Source of the DNA: Bufo bufo
Taxonomy: Eukaryota > Chordata > Amphibia > Anura > Bufonidae
Assembly: GCF_905171765.1 (NCBI RefSeq)
Contig: NC_053390.1
Coordinates: 301,051,122 to 301,115,121 of the forward strand
DNA length: 64,000 nucleotides
Reading direction: 5' to 3'
In this document: piece after piece, positions 56,685 to 64,000 of the stretch
Position numbering within the stretch: the first letter of the stretch is position 1
Layout of the letters: every line of letters begins with the position of its first letter
Position numbers and translations under genes: made by a program
The notes under the pieces: model-generated
Database searches by the model: none
What the model was told of the DNA's origin: nothing
Seen by the model: the letters and a program-made list of their open reading frames with translations, nothing else

Positions 56685-59300
56685 TATATCTTTCATTAGT
56701 AGCCGAACTGGTGAAAGAAGCTCCTTTCATAATGTTGCCACATATTATACAGGAACCATAACAGAAGGTCCCTGTTAGCGTGTTCTTCAACCATGTGTCA
56801 GGTGTAGGGCGTGTGTACAGGCTGTGCACCAAACGGTTGCGCAAGTTGGCACTGAGCCGATATGTAATGGAGGGACGTTCCGGTATCAGTGAACCGATGT
56901 CTGGGTCAGACTGCAGAATGGGCCAGTGGCGTTGTAAGATGTCACATATCTGTTGATGAGCCTTGTCATATGTAGCTTTGATTATAGGGGTAACATTATC
57001 CTTCATCCTCATTCTGGGGACAAGGAGTTGACCATGATCAGTACTCATTGACTGATGAAATGTCCTTTTAATATGTACAGCGGGTATCCTCGATTCAAAA
57101 ACCGAGTACTCAGATCACATGCGGCAGCTTTAAACTCGCCAAGTTCAAAGCAATTTCTTCTGGCCCTTAGGTACTGCTCTTCCGGGATACCTATTCTCAG
57201 GGCCAGCGGATGTACACTCTCCGAATATAGGAGACTATTAGTAGATGTTTGCTTTCTGAACAAATTGGTGGTAATTCTCCTGTCTGTACCTATTGTGATC
57301 ATGAGGTTTAGGAATGTAATTTGGCGCTCATGAATTTCTGATGTGAAGTACAAGCCTAGCTGATTTATATTCAATTCCGCCACGAACTTGGTGAAGCTTT
57401 CCCTTGTGCCTTTCCATAATACCAACACATCATCGATGTATCTGATCCAGAGCTGTATGGATGATGTGTAATGCTCCATCATGTCACCAAATACAACCTC
57501 TTTTTCCCACCAGTCCAGGTAGAGGTTTGCAAAAATCGGGGTGCAGGGACTGCTCATGGCAATCCCCCTGAGCTGGTAGTAAATATGCCGATCAAAGAGG
57601 AAGATGTTACGTGTGAGAACAAAGTCCAGCAGTTTCTTCAGGAAGATGTTATGGCGATGGAATAGCTCGCCTTACTGTTGGAGCAAGGCCTTGACAGCCC
57701 GACACCCACTGTCATGAAGTATAGAGCTGTACAAGGCCTCCACATCCAAACTTGTCAGCCACACATCATCCTCACATTGGATGCCGTCTTACTGCTGTAA
57801 AACGTCCATCGTGTCTCGGGCATACGATGGTAGACCAGCCACAAATGGAAGCAATATCATATCCACATACGTGCTGATATTGGCAGTGAGGCTGCCTATG
57901 CCCAAGACGATGGGTTGACCCTTCAATTGTGCACCTTGCATATGTAGTATGGGTAGACTGTAAAAAGGTAGCAAGAACTGGCAACTTAGGTAGTAGAAAA
58001 TCATATTCGGTTTTGCTGATGTGTCTGTCATCACATGCTTCATTAAGTAGTGTCAACAATTGGGCCCTAAACAAAGGAGTGGGGTCAGTGGGGAGATGTC
58101 TAGCTGTTGGCGTCCTCCAGCAATCTCAGGCCATGTCACGGTATTTCTCATGGTCCATAACGACAATGTTGCCCACCTTATCTGAGGGCTTAATGACAAT
58201 GGTGGTATCACTCTCTAACTCACCAAGTGACTTCCTTTCCTCAGGGCTGAGATTATCATGTCCCAGGTATATGCCCTCTAATTGATGAAGATCCCGGGTT
58301 ACCATTGTGAGGAAGATGCCAATTGGGGTGTTGTCATTAATTGGAGGAAACTGTTTGGAGGGATTTTTAAGATCCGTAAAGGGACCATCACCAATATTCC
58401 TATCTCCCTCCTCAGATAGACCTGCCAACAGATGTACGTCCTGAAGGGTTTCGAGCTCAATGCCCAATTCTTGACATCTACGTTTATCTTGTATTCAAAG
58501 AACTTTTTCTACTTCAGCCTACGTGCGTGTAAGTGTAGAGCCTTAATCCAGTTAAACAGGTTGAACTTCTGGAGGAGCATGAATGAGAGGCCTTTTTTCA
58601 GGACCTCCATTTGGGAAGGAGATAGATCACGTTTAGACAGGTTCACCGCCTGGAGTTCCTCTATTTGGGAACCTCTGGGGCTTTTTTGTGACGCAGTAGG
58701 TAGTCAGACACTGGGGGGGGGTATGATCTAAAAGACCTCCTCGAGACCCCCTCCCTGATCTACTTCTCTGTCTACCTCCCCGTGATCTCTGAGGCCCCCT
58801 GCTGGATGTTCCTCGCCCCCTTGAGGGTACACTACCTTGGTCCACGTCAGTATCACACTCAGAGGACGACAATTCAGTGTCCACCTCAGAGGAGGTCTGA
58901 CGTTTAGGGCCGAAGTAAAAAAAACTTGCCCTCCTTGAAGTCACTTATGTCCCTGTTAAACTGGAAATGTTTTCTTTCTTTGATCTGAGATGTAAAGCGC
59001 TCAATATTCTGTTGTAATAAGGCTTCCTTTTTGCCAAAATCAGTGTGTTCACTAATTTTTTTACCTGTGTGATACTCTTTCAAATCAACCTTTCTCTTGG
59101 CTAGTAGTCTTTTCTCCTCCTCAAGCAACAATCTGATCAAATGGAGGGAGCCATCAATGGACTCCTGTTCCAATTTTTTGAGGAAGTCATTTGAGCGCAT
59201 GCGTGCTGCTGGGAGGATGGGGTTTCGCAATCCCCTCGGGACTATGCTGTTTTTGATGTAAGTGTTTAATGTCTGGACCTCCCACCAGCACTGTACTGAT
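56685..59300 (-). pseudogene. PLE-2 protein, N-terminal and RT parts, broken
   Basis: Reading right to left: VQTLNTYIKNSIVPRGLRNP (like PLE-1's IPRGLR region), a coiled coil (LLLEEEKRLLAKRKVDLKEY, 58904-59230), a Ser/Arg/Gly-rich segment (58633-58944) and RT blocks IVIKPSDKVGNIVVMDHEKY (58126-58467). Further RT parts come after stops, including SPCTPIFANLYLDWWEKEVV and IRYIDDVLVLW (57045-57557). Then LRNRLVHSLYTRPTP and CGSCIICGNIMKGASF (56680-57048) lead to the PLE-1 insertion site. At least five frame breaks separate the parts. The catalytic Asp pair survives, but no protein can be made. Confidence 0.85.
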
Positions 59301-59319
59301 CCTTATACACACGATTGAG

Positions 59320-60652
59320 ATTTTAAAAAGATGCAGTAATGCTCACATGAGCTTACTGTGCAGGTAATTCTTTTTCTGAAAAAACCTCCTTGGGGTCCCC
59401 CAACCAACATTCAGAACTCAGATTGTTTGACAAAAAAACTGCCATTCCCCAACGTAAAGGGACAACTTGAAACTATTGCACAACGAACTAATAGATATAC
59501 TGGTGTACGTTCCAAATCAATTGTATTCTCACAGCCTAAAAACGTATTAAAAGAAAAATAATAAAGTTGTTGCTCTGTCTACTCCTCCCTTTTCGGTGAC
59601 ATCATATCCTGTTTGTTCTGTTCCTGTGTGTTTTCTTCTGCAGCAGACTCAGAGCTCGTGAAAGCATTCGTTTTGACCTCTAATATCCTCTATATCTTCT
59701 AATGTCCTCCATGTGTCTTTGCTCAAGGTAAATTCAATAAATTACCAAAGCATTTCCATTGTATTCTCCTCACTGGATTTTCACATACAACTAGAGATAT
59801 TAGTTAGTTCAGCTGTCTACCATTGCTTGTACAGAGATTACCACTCACAACCAGTGAGAGACTTCTCTAACGTTCATATGTGGCAGATCAGTCCATCTGG
59901 CTGTAAAAACGGCCAAAAATAGGCCTCTATTCACTGGCCATAAAAAAATGGCCATGTGAATAGCCCTATAGACTGCAATGGTTCTGAAATGGTTGTGTGA
60001 CGGCCACCAAAAAAACAGTGCATATTGTTGTGTTCATGCAGTTAATGTCATCCAAGTTAAATACATATTGGAAAAAATGTGATGCATTTGCAGTGGAATC
60101 CATAGCACAAATCCAACACCGACCCTTATATTTCTTACGGGGATTTGTCCATGAATTTATTCCAAATTAAAGGGGTTTATCTGTGTGTGACCATCCGCTA
60201 CAGTTTCCATTCAGATTCTGAGCAGAAACTATGGCAAGAAGTGACTTGCCCCTTTTTTCATTATGTTTTTTCATAGAAACAAAGAAACGTGAATTGTACG
60301 CGGATTCAGTGTGGTTTTTGGTGCGGAATAAGTGACAAAATCCAAATGGAAACATTCACCTTATAAACTCTTTCAATTATCTTACAATATTTGAAAAGCA
60401 GATTTGAGAAGGGTCTTCAAAGGGTGGTTCTCCATCTGTTGTAGATGCTAGGTGTTTCCCATCAGCTGGAGAACCACATGGTTAAGACCAATGTCCTAAG
60501 GACCACACAGATGTTTTTCTTTTATAGACCGTTAGTACTAGCAATCTTATTGCTAAATTAGATGGAGAAGGGGTTATTTCAGCTTTTTTAATCATATTTG
60601 TTTTGCTTTTTCATAATTAAAATCAAATAATTTTATGAAAAACACAGAGGAT
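59320..60652. other. No gene seen
   Basis: Unique or old repeat DNA between the PLE nest and the V-delta gene. A short MITE-like segment (GGCCTCTATTCACTGGCCAT) lies at about 59920-59970. Confidence 0.4.
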
Positions 60653-60692
60653 GGTTCTTGTATGACTCCATGCTAATAACTTGAACACTGTG
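60653..60692 (-). promoter_or_regulatory. 23-type recombination signal of the V-delta gene
   Basis: On the minus strand, heptamer CACAGTG (60686-60692, consensus) directly follows the V coding end. After a 24-bp spacer comes nonamer ACAAGAACC (60653-60661), 8 of 9 to consensus. This is the V-type signal and would pair with the 12-type signals of D or J segments. Confidence 0.88.
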
Positions 60693-61139
60693 GTCTTTGA
60701 GCACAATAATACACTGCAGCATCTTCATACAGGACATTCTTTATTTTCATGTATCCCATGTTTTTTGCATTATCTGTTTTTAATTCAAATCTTGAAGTAA
60801 ATGAATCTGTAATTCTAGTGTAACCATCAGATGGGTCAATATGTCCTACATACAAAAGCGCTTTTCCTGGAACATGTTTCAACCAGGCCATCCAGTATGT
60901 AGTAAATTCATATCCAGAGGCTTCACATGATATGAGCACAGGTTCGCCATAGATCCTATTTTCAGAGCTGGGCTGACTCAATAAGACACTGTAAGCCAGT
61001 CCTGGGAGAAGAAATGTAAGGACATAATAATCAGTTACAAGTTGTGGTGTGAAATTTAGGATTTCTAGAGTTTTCCTTTTCTTTCTTTCTATGTCTTACC
61101 CATGTAGAGGAAGGGAAGAAATGCAGTTATCAGAAACAT
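60693..61139 (-). CDS. VH-like T-cell receptor delta V gene (leader and V exon)
   Basis: The leader exon 61139-61100 encodes MFLITAFLPFLYMG with donor G|GTAAGA. The intron (61099-61002) ends TTTCTTCTCCCAG. The V exon 61001-60693 gives LAYSVLLSQPSSENRIYGEP then VLISCEASGYEFTTYWMAWL. Further on are PGKALLYVGHIDPSDGYTR, SRFELKTDNAKN and YEDAAVYYCAQ. The canonical Cys, Trp and YYC are present with no stop or frameshift. GYEFTTYW and IDPSDGYTR are antibody heavy-chain-like CDR1 and CDR2 contexts, and RFELKTDNAKN resembles the VH framework 3. Such VH-delta genes are known from Xenopus. It is the only V gene in the window and points opposite to J and C. No octamer was found in the roughly 150 bp upstream. 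Confidence 0.9.
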
Positions 61140-61722
61140 GTTTAATCTAATGACAATCCCGTATGTCACTTACTATAAGAATATGGGGTGTTACAGTAGA
61201 GACAGATATCAGATGCACTGTACCTCTGTTAAATGTTTCCTCTTCTATATAAAATCTGGAAATGAACAAAACCAAACTAACTTAAACAGAGCCATCTATC
61301 GGTCATAAGCAGTTTTCAATATAAAAGAAGCGTCACAGGATGAGCACAGTAATAGAGATGCTACTGCTGGAGTACAAAGTCCAGCATTCTCTCTCCTAAA
61401 TACAAGATTACCATTACACTCTGCTTAGAAAAGGCTCCTTGGGCAGGTGATGTCTAACTGGTGGGACTTTGCTTTGCTAGATGCGGCCAAGAGATTGATT
61501 TTTATATTTCTGTTTTGGTTTCTTAAGGAGTGGGAGAAGCAAAATGTTTCATCAGAGCATATTTACAAGTACACAGATTAAAGGGACACTGACAGGCCCT
61601 ATAAACATATTTAGTTATTCCTATGCAGTCATAGATCTATTAAAGTGTATTCCAACAATATAAGAGTACCCCCTGTCCGCATTGTAAACCATGTAAAAAC
61701 AACTTTATATTCATCTGTGAAT
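61140..61722. other. Upstream flank of the V-delta gene, no other gene seen
   Basis: This should hold the V promoter, but neither an ATGCAAAT octamer (either strand) nor a TATA box stands out. Confidence 0.4.
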
Positions 61723-61850
61723 CACATTTCTTTATGCCCAAGGGGCATTTTTTCACATTTCTTTATGCCCAAGGGGCGTTTTTTTCACATTTCTTTATGC
61801 CCAAGGGGCGTTTTTTTCACATTTCTTTATGCCCAAGGGGCGTTTTTTCT
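61723..61850. repeat. Tandem repeat, about 31 bp, 4 copies
   Basis: Unit CACATTTCTTTATGCCCAAG followed by GGGCGTTTTTTT. Copies are nearly identical, implying recent expansion. Confidence 0.9.
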
Positions 61851-62064
61851 CCTACCTTCGTGTCCAGCCGCGCCTCAACTGTCGATTCCTAGCGTTGCCC
61901 AGCTCATTATTATTCACTGCGCTGGGCGGCTCTTACATTCCCCGATCCTGTCAGTTGCCGCGCATGCCCGATAGATACTTATGGGCATCGGCCTCAATCG
62001 GACCATCTGCTCATGCGCCAGCACCCTCCCAAGCCTGTAATTGAATCCAGCGCCCGAGAGAAGA

Positions 62065-62375
62065 GTGTCCATATTCTGTGTGTTTCTGTGACATACACTG
62101 TCCTGCATCCAAAACTGTTTCTATAGGACAAATTCCGAAAATCTGGGCCTAATCTAGTGTCAATATACTGTGTGTTTCTGTGACATATACTGTCCTGCAT
62201 CCAAAAACTGTCCTGCATCTAAAAACTGTTTCTTTAGGGCAAATTCCAAAAATCTGGGCCTAATCTAGTGTCCATATTCTGTGTGTTTCTATGACATATA
62301 CTGTCCTGCATCCAAAAACTGTCCTGCATCTAAAAACTGTTTCTTTAGGGCAAATTCCAATAATATGGGCCAACT
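62065..62375. repeat. Tandem repeat, about 90-115 bp, 3 copies
   Basis: Units run from CTGTGTGTTTCTGTGACATA through CTGTCCTGCATCCAAAA and CTGTTTCTTTAGGGCAAATT to CTGGGCCTAATCTAGTGTCC. Two copies carry an extra CTGTCCTGCATCTAAAAA. No coding role seen. Confidence 0.85.
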
Positions 62376-62849
62376 GACTTCACATAGATGTCTACAGAAC
62401 CTGTTCTATTGAACTCTTATACAAGTAGAGCCCCCCGACAGAGTGGAGAGGGTGTCAGCAGTAAGTTTGTGCTGACATCACTTATTATTTTGCCCTTCCT
62501 CTGATTCGTCAGAAAAATAATCCCCAAAAAATGGATCCTGTCTGTTGAGCATCCACCTTCACTCGGTCAGCATTTGGTCAGTAATCCATCAATATTGCTC
62601 ATGCCAAAAAAAACAGGGGTGGATCCAAAACAGAAATGACACAAGAATGGAGTATTTCCATGGATTCTGTGTTTTGTACCCACTCCTGCTCTTGGCTACC
62701 AAATTATAAGCCAATTCTGATAGGACCGTACAGGCCTTACAGCTGCTACACAGACAGAATCCAATAAATGATGATGTCAGCCAGGTCGAAAGGCATAAGA
62801 GTGGCCCAGTCATGAAGTAGGGAGGGTGGGAACAGCATGAGAAGTCCAC

Positions 62850-63240
62850 AGAGTGGCCCACTGACAGAGTATGGAGGTGGTGGCAGCATCAGAAAGAGAC
62901 CACAGAGTGGCACAATGACAGTGTGGAGGTGGTGGCAGCATCAGGAGGCCAAAGAGTGGCAAGGTGACATAGTGTGGAGGTGGCAGCAGCATGAGGCAAC
63001 CACAGAGTGGCAAGGTGACATAGTGTGGAGGTGGCAGCAGCAGCATGAGGAGACCACAGAGTGGTAAGGTGACATAATGTGGAGGTGGCAACAGCATCAG
63101 AAGACCACAGAGTTGAAAGGTGACAGTGTGGAAGGTGGCAGCAGCATGAGGAGACCACAGAGTGGCAAGGTGACATAGTGTGGATGTGGCAGCAGCATCA
63201 GGAGACCACAGAGTGACCCGGTGACAGAGTGGGGGGTGAG
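62850..63240. repeat. Minisatellite, about 35-50 bp units, 8-9 copies
   Basis: The core words are ACCACAGAGTGGCAAGGTGA, CATAGTGTGGAGGTGGCAGC and AGCATGAGGAG. Translated frames (His/Leu/Pro-rich) are by-products. It lies next to the hAT transposase end at 63388, as the minisatellite in the hAT at 1250-6906 lies next to its transposase. Confidence 0.88.
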
Positions 63241-63387
63241 TGTCAATACCAGTACCAGCTGAAGATGATGGGTGAAAGAGCACTTGGCATCAGATGTGTG
63301 GCATTAGGCGGGTGGCATCATCAGAATAGTAGCTGAGGCAGGTAGCCAGAAGAAACCGGTCTCTTTTGTCAAAGTGTTGGTGTGGCA

Positions 63388-63789
63388 CTATTCATCCTGA
63401 TTCATCTTGACAAAGGTCAGTCTCTCCACATTTTGGATGGATAGGCGAGTTCTTCTTGGGGTAACTATGGCCCCCTCCACACTAAACACCCACTCTGATG
63501 CCACACTACTGGCCAGGCAGGACAGCTTTCTCAGGGCAAACTCAGCCAGATGAGGCCCCAAATCCAGTTTGGCTGCCCAATAATCCAGCGGATCTTCAAT
63601 GATGGCTGGCAGGATGCACTCCAAGTATGCCACCACCTGCTGGTTCAGGTTCTGCTCTATGTCTAGCTGCTGGTGAGTAGTTTCTTTACTAGGTGGGTGA
63701 AGAAAGCTGCTCATCAGCGACTCTAGACTCAGACTGTTGCTGATGGAACTGCTACTGCTCCTGCCACCCCACCCTTCCCCAGAAACCAT
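63388..63789 (-). pseudogene. hAT transposase, C-terminal part
   Basis: A 133-aa open frame with a Ser-rich start followed by the hAT dimerisation domain: EDPLDYWAAKLDLGPHLAEF, LRKLSCLASSVASEWVFSVE, GAIVTPRRTRLSIQNVERLT and FVKMNQ. The domain is complete and unbroken and better preserved than that at 3297-3521. The catalytic part would lie to the right, beyond the window or lost, so this is a partial gene; MVSGEG is probably not the true start. Confidence 0.8.
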
Positions 63790-64000
63790 GGCTGTGTAAG
63801 ACTGTCAGTAATCATCTTAGGGGAAAAAGGGGGGGAAGGGGTAAGCCCCCTTTAACACTTCTGGCCCCTCCCATGCTAACCCAACCATAAACAACACTGA
63901 CACCAAATCTCTCTTTATGTTCTTTATTGTCATTGTTGGATGGTAGTCGGCCACAGCTATTTATTAACGGCATAACCATAAACCAAACCATGCGATCTGC
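63790..64000. other. No gene seen
   Basis: Short flank to the window end. No hAT catalytic motif was recognised in it. Confidence 0.4.

Larger units (their letters stand above)
48160..59320 (-). mobile_element. Older Penelope-like element (PLE-2), interrupted by a younger one
   Basis: On the minus strand this broken element runs from about 59320 down to 56685. It is then interrupted by PLE-1 (49672-56684) and resumes at 49671 down to about 48160. The interrupting element is flanked by a 14-bp duplication, TATATCTTTCATTA, at 49658-49671 and 56685-56698. With PLE-1 removed, the reading frame continues across the site (TNERY then SIRSFIRCTSTGIVYLL). The 3' part has a canonical hammerhead core (48577-48625) and a 2-copy short tandem repeat (CCTGCCTAATGA...AACAGCGGCTC, 48475-48580). 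The 5' side seems truncated. Confidence 0.85.

Noticed and set aside
62810..63283. 157-aa His/Leu/Pro-rich frame
   Set aside because: Translation of a minisatellite; frames exist because the unit length preserves them.

Overview
The window is vertebrate nuclear DNA, most likely from a frog (anuran). It is intron-rich, has no operons or ribosome-binding sites, and is packed with amphibian-style transposons: an L1/Tx1-type LINE, Penelope-like elements, hAT, Tc1, and TTAA- and TTA-flanked non-autonomous elements. Its host genes belong to a T-cell receptor delta locus. The species cannot be read from the sequence; the frog call is inference, helped by the antibody-like V gene next to a C-delta, an arrangement published for Xenopus.

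Host genes. Two J-delta segments lie on the + strand (22338-22411 and 25260-25326). A complete C-delta gene follows: exon 1 (Ig domain) 26041-26292, exon 2 (connecting peptide with the interchain Cys) 33734-33802, exon 3 (membrane segment and stop) 35196-35312, and a probable 3'UTR exon from 35972. About 24 kb further on, on the opposite strand, is an intact VH-like V-delta gene (61139 down to 60693) with leader exon, spliced V exon and a 23-type recombination signal (60653-60692). To be used with these J segments it would have to rearrange by inversion. Only the J-C end of the locus is here; D segments, other V genes and any alpha-chain genes would lie outside.

Mobile layer, left to right: a 5.7 kb hAT element (1250-6906) with 8-bp target duplication, decayed transposase, minisatellites and a nested 323-bp fold-back element; a hammerhead-ribozyme-like motif at 8352-8421; a nearly intact 6.5 kb L1/Tx1-type LINE (9244-15758) with a perfect 15-bp target duplication; TTA- and TTAA-flanked non-autonomous elements (16464-19716); a Tc1 element between the two J segments (23060-24680); more such elements inside the C-delta introns; a mariner-like relic split by a hAT MITE (36640-37330); TTAA-type repeats (42600-47430); and a nest at 48160-59320, where a young Penelope-like element with an intact 1,031-1,060 aa reverse transcriptase/GIY-YIG protein has inserted into an older, broken Penelope-like element, leaving a 14-bp duplication. 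Hammerhead-like motifs occur in both Penelope elements. The right end holds tandem repeats and the C-terminal part of another hAT transposase.

No tRNA, rRNA, CRISPR or bacterial-type regulatory feature was seen. The host signal is a small set of short exons; nearly all long reading frames are transposon proteins.
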